Positions 17,035 through 24,509 of a stretch of DNA of 24,509 nucleotides are shown here, piece after piece. How positions within the stretch are numbered: position 1 is the first letter of the stretch; each line of letters begins with the position of its first letter. The notes below the pieces were generated by a model, which worked only from the letters and a program-made list of their open reading frames with translations, was not told where the DNA came from and searched no databases. Origin of the DNA: Chloroflexota bacterium (GTDB lineage: Bacteria > Chloroflexota > Limnocylindria > P2-11E). The DNA lies in NCBI GenBank assembly GCA_005889445.1, contig VBGS01000096.1:1-24509 (forward strand), given 5' to 3'. A program made the position numbers and the translations under genes.

Positions 17035-19157
17035 ACGAAGAGCGGCGCGAGGACGAGGGTGATCGTCGCGAGGAGCTTGATGAGGACGTGGAGGCTCGGC
17101 CCGGCGGTGTCCTTGAACGGATCTCCGACGGTGTCGCCGACGACGGCAGCTGCGTGCGCCGGAGTGCCCTTGCCGAGCACTCTGCCCTGGTCGTCCTTCA
17201 GCATCCCGGACTCGATGTACTTCTTCGCGTTGTCCCACGCGCCGCCGCCGTTGTTGAGGACGGTGGCGAGGATGACGCCCGCCATCGTGCCGACCATCAG
17301 CAGCGCCGCCTCGGCCTCGGCCTTGAGTAGAACGCCGACCACGATGGGAGCGGCGACCGCAAGAAGCCCTGGCGCGATCATGTTGCGAAGCGCGGACGCG
17401 GTCGTGATGTCGACGACGCGCGCGTAGTTGGGCTCCTCGGTGCCGGCCATGATCCCGGGGTGCTCGCGGAATTGGGTCCGCACCTCTTGGATGATCGCGG
17501 CACCCGCCCGACCGACCGCGCGGATCGCGAGCGATGAGAACAGGTACACGAGCATCGCCCCGAGGAAGCCGCCGAGGAAGACCTCGACCTTCGCGAGGTC
17601 GACCGAGTTGAACGGCTTACCCGTGAGCTGAGCGACCTTGTCGAGGTAGGCGGAGAAGAGCAGGAACGCCGCGAGCGCGGCGGAACCGACGGCGTACCCC
17701 TTGGTGAGCGCCTTGGTCGTGTTGCCGACCGCGTCGAGACGGTCGGTCCGCTCGCGAGTTTCCTCGGACGCGCGCGCCATCGACGCGACGCCGCCCGCGT
17801 TGTCGGTGATGGGACCGAACGTGTCCTCGGCCAGGATGAACGCGGCGCTCATGAGCATGCCCATCGTGGCGACCGCGGTTCCGTAAATGCCGCCATGAGG
17901 CAGACCCGTCGCCTCGCCCCACCTCACGCCGAACAGGTGCGACAGGAACAGCGCGACGGCGATGGTTATGGCCGACGCGGCGGTCGTCTCGAAGCCCACG
18001 GCAACGCCCGAGATGATCGTCGTGGCCGGACCGGTCTTGGCGGCCTCGGCGATCTCCTTCACCGGTCGCCAGTCCCCCGCCGTGTAGTACTGCGTGATGT
18101 AGACGAACGCGAGGCTCGTGACGATCCCGACGACCCCCGCGAAGAAGAACCAGATGCCCGCGCCCTTTTCATTGAGCATCACGTTGGTCACGAAGAACAT
18201 GCCCACGATCGAGAGCCCGATCGTGACGTAGTAGCCGAGGTTGAGAGACGACATCGGGCTCTTCGTGTCGCTTCCGCGCACGGTGAAGATGCCGATCATG
18301 CTCGCGATGAGACCGAAGCCACGGACCACGAGAGGGAACACGATCCAGGCCGGGTTCTGCGTGACCGCGTAGATCGCGACGCCCAGGATCATCGCGCCGA
18401 TGTTCTCAGCGGCCGTCGACTCGAACAGGTCCGCGCCGCGACCGGCGCAGTCGCCGACGTTGTCGCCGACCAGGTCCGCGATGACGGCCGCGTTGCGCGG
18501 ATCGTCCTCGGGAATGCCCGCCTCGACCTTGCCCACGAGATCCGCGCCAAGATCCGCGGCCTTCGTGTAGATGCCGCCGCCAAGCTGCGCGAAGAGCGCG
18601 ACGAACGACGCTCCGAAGCCGAAGCCGACGATCGTGAACGGGGCCTGGTCGGGGTGCTCGAACCCCCCGTACGCGATGAACATGACGAAGACGCCGATCA
18701 ACGAGAGACCCACGACGAGGATCCCGGAGACAGCGCCGCCGCGAAGCGAGATCCGCAGCGCGTCCGCGACCGAGTGCTGCGCCGCCGCGGCGGTTCGGAG
18801 ATTCGACTTCACCGCGACGAACATGCCGACGATCCCGGAGGCCATCGAGCACGCCGCGCCGACGATGAAGGCGATGGAGGTCTTGATCGCGAGCTCCATA
18901 GGGGAAACGCCGGGAGCTGACTCGAAGAAGTAGATGACCAGACCAATGACGACCATGCCACCGATCGCGAGCAGGGCGATGGTCCGGTACTGGCGCTGGA
19001 TGAACGCCACGGCCGCCACGTAGATCGCCCCCGCGACCTTCTGCATCGCGGGTGTGCCGGTAGGCGAACGCAGGACGTCGTAGGCGAAATAGCCAGCAAC
19101 CGCGATCGCGAGAACGCCAGAGAGCGGCACGACCCACAGCAGAGGCGATGCGTTCAA
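17031..19157 (-). CDS. hppA: K+-independent membrane H+-translocating pyrophosphatase
   Basis: A 708-residue polytopic membrane protein that couples pyrophosphate hydrolysis to ion pumping. The substrate-site loop is DLGADLVGKVEAGIPEDDPRN (202-222), followed by DLVGDNVGDCAGRGADLFES. A second acidic cluster lies near the C-terminus (VVGDTVGDPFKDTAGPSLH). GNTTKALTKGYAVGSA (479-494) has Lys482 where K+-dependent enzymes have Ala, which marks the K+-independent, proton-pumping class. Length and segment pattern fit the usual 16-helix proteins. The start is TTG at 19157 with GGGGGT about 3-5 nt before it; GTG within the first strand (residue 10) is a less likely alternative. A normal promoter is seen 75-100 nt upstream. 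Confidence 0.96.
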   Translation of the reverse strand: MNASPLLWVVPLSGVLAIAVAGYFAYDVLRSPTGTPAMQKVAGAIYVAAVAFIQRQYRTIALLAIGGMVVIGLVIYFFESAPGVSPMELAIKTSIAFIVGAACSMASGIVGMFVAVKSNLRTAAAAQHSVADALRISLRGGAVSGILVVGLSLIGVFVMFIAYGGFEHPDQAPFTIVGFGFGASFVALFAQLGGGIYTKAADLGADLVGKVEAGIPEDDPRNAAVIADLVGDNVGDCAGRGADLFESTAAENIGAMILGVAIYAVTQNPAWIVFPLVVRGFGLIASMIGIFTVRGSDTKSPMSSLNLGYYVTIGLSIVGMFFVTNVMLNEKGAGIWFFFAGVVGIVTSLAFVYITQYYTAGDWRPVKEIAEAAKTGPATTIISGVAVGFETTAASAITIAVALFLSHLFGVRWGEATGLPHGGIYGTAVATMGMLMSAAFILAEDTFGPITDNAGGVASMARASEETRERTDRLDAVGNTTKALTKGYAVGSAALAAFLLFSAYLDKVAQLTGKPFNSVDLAKVEVFLGGFLGAMLVYLFSSLAIRAVGRAGAAIIQEVRTQFREHPGIMAGTEEPNYARVVDITTASALRNMIAPGLLAVAAPIVVGVLLKAEAEAALLMVGTMAGVILATVLNNGGGAWDNAKKYIESGMLKDDQGRVLGKGTPAHAAAVVGDTVGDPFKDTAGPSLHVLIKLLATITLVLAPLFV

Positions 19158-19229
19158 GCGACCCCCAAAGCGAAAAGGCCAAGAAAAAGGCGCCCGCCCC
19201 GACGGAGGGGGCCGCAGCGCTTCGAGATC

Positions 19230-19258
19230 ATTTTAGGTCACCCTGCCGACCCGCGCAA
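19230..19258 (-). promoter_or_regulatory. hppA: hppA promoter
   Basis: On the minus strand, -35 TTGCGC (19258-19253), a 17-nt spacer, and -10 TAAAAT (19235-19230). Transcription would begin near 19223, leaving a leader of about 65 nt with a GGGGGT ribosome site. This is the best vegetative-type promoter in the window and the only clear one with a leader. Confidence 0.65.
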
Positions 19259-19368
19259 ACGGGCACTGGGTTTGAGCGACGAGCGGCTCAGGGGAAGGGG
19301 CCCCTGTCAGTGAGCGGCAGCGAGCGTGCGCGAGGAGCGAATCGACCCGCGCAGCCGAGAGATTGATC

Positions 19369-19374
19369 TAGAGT
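19369..19374 (+). promoter_or_regulatory. -10 box of the small HTH gene, likely leaderless
   Basis: TAGAGT ends 7 nt before the GTG at 19382. No -35 and no ribosome site are seen. Confidence 0.45.
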
Positions 19375-19381
19375 CTGACCT

Positions 19382-19663
19382 GTGCCGCCACAAAAAGCAT
19401 CGAAGTCCCAACCCAAGGCCGACGCCTCAGAGAAGCAGAAGAGCAAGGACCGCGATTGGCTGACGACCGCGGAGCTGGCCGCGAAGGTCGGGTGGCGCGA
19501 ACATGCGCTTCGCGACGCGCTGCGGGGCAAAGAGATCCCGGGAGTGCGTCGGACATCGTTCGGTTATCACATCGAGGCGGCCGCGGTCGATCAGATCTCC
19601 AAGACCCTCGGTGCCCCTCCCCCCAAGGGGAATGCGCCGAAACGGACCGGCGTCGCCCCCTAA
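19382..19663 (+). CDS. Small putative helix-turn-helix DNA-binding protein
   Basis: A 93-residue protein. Residues 1-24 are Lys/Ser/Asp/Gln-rich and probably disordered. Residues about 25-77 (DWLTTAELAAKVGWREHALRDALRGKEIPGVRRTSFGYHI) resemble the excisionase/MerR-like winged helix (HTH_17) pattern: a two-helix HTH, then a short wing and a residue pattern for strand return. The tail is basic. It converges on rpoN, the two stops sharing CTAA. I infer a DNA-binding role only from the helix pattern; the target is unknown. There is no integrase or other mobile gene nearby, so an excisionase role is unlikely. Confidence 0.6.
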   Translation: MPPQKASKSQPKADASEKQKSKDRDWLTTAELAAKVGWREHALRDALRGKEIPGVRRTSFGYHIEAAAVDQISKTLGAPPPKGNAPKRTGVAP

Positions 19664-21099
19664 CGCTTCCGCAGCCGCGCTGGGAGGATCTGCAGCTCCT
19701 CGCGGTACTTCGCAACGGTCCGTCGGGCGAGGATGATCCCGTGCTCCTGGCGTAGCTTCTCGACGATCTCCTGATCGCTGAACGGCCGCGCGCGATCCTC
19801 GGCCTCGATGATGTTCTTGATCACGTCCTTCGTTCCCAGGGACGCGGTGAAGAACATCGAGAACGGAACGACCTGACCGGACGGAAGCAGGACGAACTTC
19901 CCGGCCGTGGCGCGACTGACGGTCGACTCATGCATCCCGATGCGCTCTCCGACCTCGGCGCGGGTGAGCGGCCGCAGCGACTGGACGCCGTTCGCCAGAA
20001 AATCACGCTGACATTCCACGATGACGTCGGTGATGCGCCCGATGGTCTGGCGGCGCTGGTTGATGTTGTCGATGAAGAACTTCGCGCGAGTCACGTACTG
20101 GCGGATGTGCTGCCGCTCGTCGTCGCTCATCGCCGGCGCAGCCGCACCGGCGCTGCGCGCCGCCTGGAGCTGACCGACGAGCTGCCGGTAGACGGGATTC
20201 ACCCGTAGCGAGAAGCGACGCGACTCGATGACCTCGACCTCGAAGTCGCCGCGTTCGTTCTTCAGGATGATCACGTCCGGCCGCAGGGCGACCTGCCGCC
20301 CGCCGATGCTCGTGCCGTCGGGTCCCGCGGCGAAGGCGTTGGCAGGCGCCGGATTGAGGCTCTGCTTCACCCAGTCCCACGCCGCCTGGACTTCCTCACG
20401 CGTGATGCGGAGCGCCTGGGCGATATCGCCGAACTTGTGCTCCCCGAGCTCCCGAAGATGATCGGAGACGATGATGCGCGCCGGTTCCGGGACCTCTTCG
20501 CCGATCTCCTCGAGGTGGTCCATCTGGATCAGCAGGCATTCGCGGGTGTCGCGGGCGCCGATGCCCCACGGCTCGATCCCCTGGATCGTCTGCAGGGCTT
20601 CCATCGCGTCGGCCACCGGGACCTTCATCGTCCTGGCGATCTCTTCGATCGAAAGCTCGAGATACCCGTTGTCGCTCAAGTTGCCGATGATGTACTCGGC
20701 TACCGGGTGGAGGCGCGCAGGCAGAAGCACTCGCGCGTTCCAGGAGAGGTATTCGGCGAGCGTCTGCTCGGCCTCCGCACGGACGATCGGGTCAAGCTCG
20801 TCCTCCTCCTCGTCGCGCTGCATCAGGCTGGTGCCCTCGAGCGGCTCCGTCTCGCCATCGTCGCCGCCCTTGTAGGGCGTCTTCCCCACGCCAAAACAGT
20901 TGAGACAGACACGTCCGGTCAGCGGCTGACCACAGAGCGGGCAGACCTGGACCTCGTCGAGATCGAGCGCCGGATTCTCCTGAAGCTCCTGATTGATGAC
21001 GTCTTGGAGCTCGAGAGAGGAGAGCTGAAGGATGTAGTTGGCGGCGATCTGCTTGGGGGTGACCTTGAGCTGCTGCTGCGGGAGAAGTTTCAGGTCCAC
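19660..21099 (-). CDS. rpoN: RNA polymerase sigma-54 factor
   Basis: A 479-residue sigma-54. Region I (1-49) is Gln/Leu-rich (LLPQQQLKVTPKQIAANYILQLSSLELQDVINQELQENP). It is followed by an inserted zinc-ribbon-like segment, C53-X2-C56-X8-C65-X2-C68. The core-binding region comes next (LSWNARVLLPARLHPVAEYIIGNLSDNGYL). A C-terminal HTH (TRAEVGERIGMHESTVSRATAGKFV) precedes the RpoN box ARRTVAKYRE (458-467). It directs polymerase to -24/-12 promoters and needs AAA+ activators, none of which are in this window. The open frame extends upstream but loses all similarity; GTG at 21099 begins exactly at the conserved N-terminus and has TAAGGT 7 nt upstream. Confidence 0.95.
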   Translation of the reverse strand: MDLKLLPQQQLKVTPKQIAANYILQLSSLELQDVINQELQENPALDLDEVQVCPLCGQPLTGRVCLNCFGVGKTPYKGGDDGETEPLEGTSLMQRDEEEDELDPIVRAEAEQTLAEYLSWNARVLLPARLHPVAEYIIGNLSDNGYLELSIEEIARTMKVPVADAMEALQTIQGIEPWGIGARDTRECLLIQMDHLEEIGEEVPEPARIIVSDHLRELGEHKFGDIAQALRITREEVQAAWDWVKQSLNPAPANAFAAGPDGTSIGGRQVALRPDVIILKNERGDFEVEVIESRRFSLRVNPVYRQLVGQLQAARSAGAAAPAMSDDERQHIRQYVTRAKFFIDNINQRRQTIGRITDVIVECQRDFLANGVQSLRPLTRAEVGERIGMHESTVSRATAGKFVLLPSGQVVPFSMFFTASLGTKDVIKNIIEAEDRARPFSDQEIVEKLRQEHGIILARRTVAKYREELQILPARLRKR

Positions 21100-21119
21100 C
21101 TCGGCTACCTTACCCCAGG
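21100..21119. promoter_or_regulatory. 20-nt divergent region with superimposed opposite -10 boxes (rpoN and complex I-like operon)
   Basis: TACCTTA at 21106-21112 reads TACCTT on the plus strand (8 nt before the GTG at 21120) and TAAGGT on the minus strand (7 nt before the rpoN GTG at 21099). Both promoters would use the same base pairs. No ribosome sites or -35 boxes are recognisable. Confidence 0.45.
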
Positions 21120-22892
21120 GTGATCGTGCGAGCGGAGTTCGCGCTGTTCGCGGCTGCCCTCGCGCTTTCCCTGGTCGCTCTTCTTGTCGCGTCCCGGCCG
21201 AGCGATAAGGCATGGCGCGTGCCGACCGCTGTCTTGTTCGCGCTCCTTGCGACGATCGGACCGCTTCTTCTCTACCAGTTTCTGAACCCGGCGCTCGCTG
21301 CGGGCAGGGCGCTGTGGGAATGGTCGGCCGCCGGTGGACCGACCATTCAAGCTTCGTATCGTCTCGACGGGATCGGAGCGGTCGGGGTGGCGGCGTGCTC
21401 CGCGTACGTGAGCGCGGGTCTGCTGGCGGCGATTCGCTCCGCGTCCGCGCCACGACCGCTCCCGGCGCTCGTGCTCGGCGTCGGCTTCGTGTCGCTCGCG
21501 GTCGTCGTGACGAACGATGTCGTGGCGGCGACGGTGGCGCTCGCCGTTCTCGCCGCGCTCACCGTCTTCGTGACGCTCCTCGTCGCGCCGGCGCCATCCG
21601 CGATCCGCCTCGCGGCGTACTTCGCGGTCGGACTCCAGGGTTTCGTGGTCGCCGCGCTGCTCATCGCGCGACAGGGCGGGCCATCACTCGCGCTGGCCGC
21701 GATCTCGCCAAACGCCATCAGTCCGGGCGCGGTCGTCGCGGCGACTGTCGGCGCCGCGCTCTTCGCGGGCCTGTACCCGTTCGTTCCCTGGCGCTACCAG
21801 CGGGCGCGCGAGTCCACTGAGCGAGAGCCGCTCCGCGGCGTGCTGGCGATGCCCGCGGGGATCGCCGCGTCGCTCCTGCTCATGCGCATCCTCGGCGCGA
21901 CGAGCATCGACCTATCGACGCTCGGGCTGCCGGCGATCGAACCGTCGCCGAGATTCGTCCTGACGATCGCGGTCCTCGTCTGGGCAGCGGTCCGCGCGCG
22001 CCTTCGCGGCCGTGTATCCGCGCGGCTGCTCATCGCGACGACGCTCGCCATCGCCGCCTTTGCCGCCTATCCCTGGCTGCACTGGAGTCACTTGGTCGTC
22101 GCGGGCGCGCTGCTGACCGTCCTCTACGCCGCGGCGGTGTCCCTTGCCCTACCCGAGGAGTGGGAGGTCGCCCGGCACGATGTGACGCTCGCGACGCTCT
22201 GGGTGGCCGTCGCGGCGGGGACGCCGTTATCGCTGGCAGCCGGTCTCTTCGTCCTCGTCGGCGCCGGCTTTGCCGCGATCGCGGAAAGCGTCTGGCTTGC
22301 TCCGCACCGCGCGTACATCGCGGCCGTCGCGACCGCGACCTGGACCGTGACCGGCACCATCGCCGTGGGGATCGGCGCGCTCGGCGCACCCGATCGCGCG
22401 ACCGCGATCGGCGTGATCGTGGTGATCGCGCTCGTCCTGGTCCTCGAGCTGCTTCACGCGGGTCGGCGGCTTGCGCTCGGCGACGCGCCGATCGACCTCG
22501 AGATCGCGGCCGCGGCGGCGGCGCTGATCGGGACGACGCTGCTTGCCATCGTCACGGACGTCGCGATCCCCGACGCGGTCGCGGTCCTGGGGCGCCCGCT
22601 GGAAGGACTCGATCCAGTCATCACGCTGACGACCGTCGTCGTGGCCACGATCCTCGTCGTTGCGGCGGGAGCCGTTCGCCCGCTCGTGCCGGATCTCGAC
22701 GTCGCGGTGTCCGCGTTGCAGCGTTTTGTCTGGGCGGCCGATCCCGTGCCCACCGGCACGGGCGCGTTCCGTGCCCTCGAGAGAGCGGTCACGCTCGCGT
22801 CGAGTGGGTTCACGCTGTTCGAAGAGCGCGCCGGCGTGTGGCTGGCGACCGTGTTCATCGTCGCGCTCCTGGTCTGGTCGACGCGCCAGTGA
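21120..22892 (+). CDS. Divergent complex I/Hyf antiporter-like membrane subunit (NuoL/M, HyfB-like)
   Basis: A 590-residue, very hydrophobic protein with about 14-16 membrane segments. Weak but ordered matches to the NuoL/M/HyfB family: YRLDGIGAVGVAACSAYVSAG (80-100) resembles the family's DgLsa strand; YPFVPWRYQ...EREPLRGVLAMPAGIAASLLLMRI (219-257) stands where PFHxWLPDA...PTPVSALLHA...VxAGxYLL occurs. The next two genes look like HyfE/NuoK- and NuoN/HyfF-type subunits, which supports the call. I find only one Lys (residue 30), so none of the membrane Lys residues used in proton translocation by canonical subunits is present. It may be a structural or altered-coupling subunit. GTG at 21120 follows a TACCTT box by 8 nt. 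Confidence 0.65.
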   Translation: MIVRAEFALFAAALALSLVALLVASRPSDKAWRVPTAVLFALLATIGPLLLYQFLNPALAAGRALWEWSAAGGPTIQASYRLDGIGAVGVAACSAYVSAGLLAAIRSASAPRPLPALVLGVGFVSLAVVVTNDVVAATVALAVLAALTVFVTLLVAPAPSAIRLAAYFAVGLQGFVVAALLIARQGGPSLALAAISPNAISPGAVVAATVGAALFAGLYPFVPWRYQRARESTEREPLRGVLAMPAGIAASLLLMRILGATSIDLSTLGLPAIEPSPRFVLTIAVLVWAAVRARLRGRVSARLLIATTLAIAAFAAYPWLHWSHLVVAGALLTVLYAAAVSLALPEEWEVARHDVTLATLWVAVAAGTPLSLAAGLFVLVGAGFAAIAESVWLAPHRAYIAAVATATWTVTGTIAVGIGALGAPDRATAIGVIVVIALVLVLELLHAGRRLALGDAPIDLEIAAAAAALIGTTLLAIVTDVAIPDAVAVLGRPLEGLDPVITLTTVVVATILVVAAGAVRPLVPDLDVAVSALQRFVWAADPVPTGTGAFRALERAVTLASSGFTLFEERAGVWLATVFIVALLVWSTRQ

Positions 22893-22908
22893 TCGCTCTC
22901 CTCACCGA

Positions 22909-23496
22909 ATGATCGCTCTCGGGATAATCGCGCTGGCGACACTGGCGGCGAATGGCTCGCGTCAGCTGCGCTACTCGGCCGTCGCGCTGCTCGGCGTATC
23001 GCTCGCCGCGAACGTGCTCACCGCGGGGCAGCTCACGGTCACGCAGCTGGCGCTGGAAGGCGCGGGCGCGCTCGTCGCCTGCGGCGTCCTGTACGTCGCG
23101 GCGCGCGATCGCACGTACGGCGAGGACCCCGGATGGCGCCTCTGGGTCGCGACGATCGTCGCGGCCGCCGCGACGGCGGCCTGCTTCGCGACGCTTCGGA
23201 CCGCCTCGAGCGAGAGCGTCAGCGTTCCGCTCGTGGGAGAGGATCCCAGCGGGGTGACCGCGCAGGTCGCCGCGTTCTGGCTGATCTCTTCGGGCGTCGC
23301 GATCCTGGTCACCGCCCGCACCCCGGTCCGCGGGTCGCTCGGCGCGCTTCTCATGATCACCGGCGTCGAGCTCCTGATCCGCCTTCTCGCCGTGCCCCAG
23401 CTCGGGCTCACGCTCCTGCTCGCGTGGATCGAGGTCGTGGTCGCGCTCGCCGGCGCGTTCCTCATCGTCAACGAGCGGGCGGTGCGAGAGGCATGA
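22909..23496 (+). CDS. HyfE/NuoK-like membrane subunit
   Basis: A 195-residue protein with six or seven likely membrane segments and no Lys. The second half (about 120-190) resembles NuoK/MnhC/HyfE: TARTPVRGSLGALLMITGVELLIRLL (135-160) parallels the NuoK GIELMLN helix, with Glu154 at the conserved acidic position, and LAWIEVVVALAGAFLIV (171-187) carries Glu175 like the second conserved membrane Glu. The length fits HyfE better than the ~100-residue NuoK. ATG at 22909 lies 16 nt after the previous gene; the end overlaps the next gene as ATGA. Subunit K of an Mrp-like antiporter would be an alternative. Confidence 0.6.
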   Translation: MIALGIIALATLAANGSRQLRYSAVALLGVSLAANVLTAGQLTVTQLALEGAGALVACGVLYVAARDRTYGEDPGWRLWVATIVAAAATAACFATLRTASSESVSVPLVGEDPSGVTAQVAAFWLISSGVAILVTARTPVRGSLGALLMITGVELLIRLLAVPQLGLTLLLAWIEVVVALAGAFLIVNERAVREA

Positions 23497-24509
23497 CCGC
23501 CGCGTACCCAGCGCTCGCGCTCGCTCTGGCCGCGTGCGTATCGTTCGCGCTGCGGAAGCGGCTGCCCATCGTTGGCCCGTTCTCGCTCCTGGCGATCGGT
23601 GTCGCGTTCGGCCTCGTCGCGAACGGCGCCCCCGACACCATAGGGACGGTCCTCGACCTCGACCTGCGCGTCACCGCACTCGGCAAGCTGGCCTCGCTCG
23701 TGATCCTCGCGACCCTCTTCCTGCTCGTGCTCGATGTCTGGATCGACGAACCTGCGTACAACTTCTTTCCCACCGCGCTGGCTGTCGGGGCCGCGGCCCT
23801 CGGTGTCTTGATCCTGACCGCCCCGCTCGCGATCTTCGGCCTGCTGGTCGTCGGCCTTCTCGTCCCGGTCGGCTCATTCACGTTCCAGATCCAGCGCAAT
23901 CGCAGCGTCGAAGCGGCGACGCGACACTTCGCCTTCGTCGCGCTCGGAGGGAGCCTCGGGATCGGGGCGCTCGCGCTCGACGCAAGCCTCCCGCACGATC
24001 AGCCCGCCAACACGTTCGTGCTTCTCGCGGTCGTCCTGGTCGTCGCATTCGCGCTGCTCCTCGCGGCGATCCCGTTCCACACGCACGCCGCGCTGCTCGC
24101 GAGCGAGGTTCCGGCCGCCGCGCTCGCGCTGTATTTCGGCGTGCTCGTGCCCACCACATTCGTCGCGTTCGTGGAGATCCTCACGCTGTCAGGCCTGCTG
24201 CCCGCGATCGTCCAGGTCGTGAAGATCCAGGACCTCCTCCACGGGATCGGCCTCGCGTCCGCGATCGGAGGCGCGTTCCTTGCCTCGGGCTCGCCGGACC
24301 TGCGTCGGCTCGTCGTGTACTCGGTGATATCGAACCTCGGCGCGGCGCTCGTCGGCATCGCGACACTGTCGGGTCCGGGCATCATCGGTGCGCTCGCGAG
24401 CGTGATCGTCACCGGCGCGTCGGCGTCAGGCCAGCTGCTCGCGGCGGGGACGCTCGAGCGCCGCGCCGCGCCAGGGCGGCCCTCCGCGTCGCTGGCTCCG
24501 CTCGCCGCG
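23493..24509 (+). CDS. NuoN/HyfF-like antiporter family subunit (partial, C-terminus beyond window)
   Basis: 339 codons are visible, open to the right edge. About ten membrane segments are predicted. IPFHTHAALLASEVPAAALALYFGVLVPTTFVAF (194-226) matches the NuoN/HyfF PFHxWLPDA...P.PVSALLLGVLLKVGLYA block in spacing, but the Trp and the membrane Lys are missing. SPDLRRLVVYSVISNLGAALVGIA (267-290) matches the DlKRllAYSSIAHxG block, with Arg in place of Lys. The start overlaps the upstream stop as ATGA. Together with the two preceding genes it forms a hyfB-hyfE-hyfF-like order without an intervening hyfC/nuoH. Catalytic subunits, if any, would lie to the right. Confidence 0.7.
   Translation, partial: MTAAYPALALALAACVSFALRKRLPIVGPFSLLAIGVAFGLVANGAPDTIGTVLDLDLRVTALGKLASLVILATLFLLVLDVWIDEPAYNFFPTALAVGAAALGVLILTAPLAIFGLLVVGLLVPVGSFTFQIQRNRSVEAATRHFAFVALGGSLGIGALALDASLPHDQPANTFVLLAVVLVVAFALLLAAIPFHTHAALLASEVPAAALALYFGVLVPTTFVAFVEILTLSGLLPAIVQVVKIQDLLHGIGLASAIGGAFLASGSPDLRRLVVYSVISNLGAALVGIATLSGPGIIGALASVIVTGASASGQLLAAGTLERRAAPGRPSASLAPLAA

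Larger units (their letters stand above)
19158..19381. other. 224-nt divergent intergenic region, hppA and HTH gene
   Basis: The longest gene-free stretch in the window. It holds the hppA promoter (19230-19258, minus strand), an A-rich stretch within the hppA leader (19171-19190 on the plus strand), a 10-bp palindrome AGGGGCCCCT (19296-19305), five GAGCG pentamers between 19274 and 19339, and the TAGAGT box before the HTH gene. No convincing small RNA fold or ORF was found by eye. Confidence 0.6.

Noticed and set aside
19261..19275. Sigma-54-like -24/-12 site (GGGCACT-N4-TTGA)
   Set aside because: The -24 half is close to TGGCACG, but the essential GC at -12 is GA. It lies about 105 nt before a gene that has its own -10 box. 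One mismatch at the key dinucleotide is enough to doubt it.
19296..19305. Palindrome AGGGGCCCCT as an intrinsic terminator
   Set aside because: It has no loop and no following T-run, and it lies between divergent genes where no terminator is expected.
19382..19663. Small HTH gene as a phage excisionase
   Set aside because: No integrase, attachment site, tRNA target or phage gene is nearby; the excisionase resemblance is only of fold pattern.

Overview
This is a gene-dense, high-GC window (my estimate is about 70% GC) from a bacterial chromosome. It carries only housekeeping-type genes. I see no rRNA, tRNA, CRISPR array, insertion sequence or phage gene. GTG is the usual start codon, genes within operons mostly overlap by 4 nt (GTGA/ATGA), and divergent genes are often separated by fewer than 50 nt. 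A MecA-like lipoprotein PBP, an arg operon carrying its own argR, a zinc-ribbon RpoN and a K+-independent H+-pyrophosphatase together suggest a free-living Terrabacteria-type organism. Chloroflexota (Limnocylindria/Dormibacteria-like) is my best guess, with low confidence.

Layout, left to right. (1) 1-9189, minus strand: one long run of ten genes, argC-argJ-argB-argR-argG-argH, an ArgA-like acetyltransferase, a small membrane protein, a YwrD-type gamma-glutamyltransferase and a class B penicillin-binding protein that runs off the left edge. A promoter overlapped by a near-perfect ARG box lies just before argC. (2) 9293-12249, plus strand: ribD-ribE-ribBA. (3) 12246-13961, minus strand: a proline-rich, three-TM protein of unknown function lying between ribBA and ribH. 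(4) 14006-14560, plus strand: ribH, which completes the riboflavin set and overlaps the end of the convergent pxpC. (5) 14458-16735, minus strand: pxpA-pxpB-pxpC (5-oxoprolinase). (6) 16771-17034, plus strand: a small membrane protein. (7) 17031-19157, minus strand: hppA. (8) 19382-19663, plus strand: a small putative HTH protein, convergent with (9) rpoN (19660-21099, minus strand). (10) 21120 to the right edge, plus strand: three overlapping or closely spaced genes for very divergent complex I/Hyf-like membrane subunits; the third is cut by the window end.

How the genes fit together: most of the glutamate-to-arginine pathway is here (argD and argF are not), with its repressor inside the operon. 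Gamma-glutamyltransferase and 5-oxoprolinase both yield glutamate, the precursor of that pathway. The four rib loci cover the riboflavin pathway apart from a phosphatase. hppA and the complex I-like genes concern membrane energetics.

The most interesting points are: a recurring TANNNT box 6-8 nt before GTG starts, suggesting widespread leaderless transcription; superimposed opposite -10 boxes in the 20-nt gap between rpoN and the complex I-like operon; near-total absence of lysine in those membrane subunits; convergent gene pairs that share a 4-nt stop-codon overlap; and the opposite-strand unknown gene splitting the riboflavin locus.
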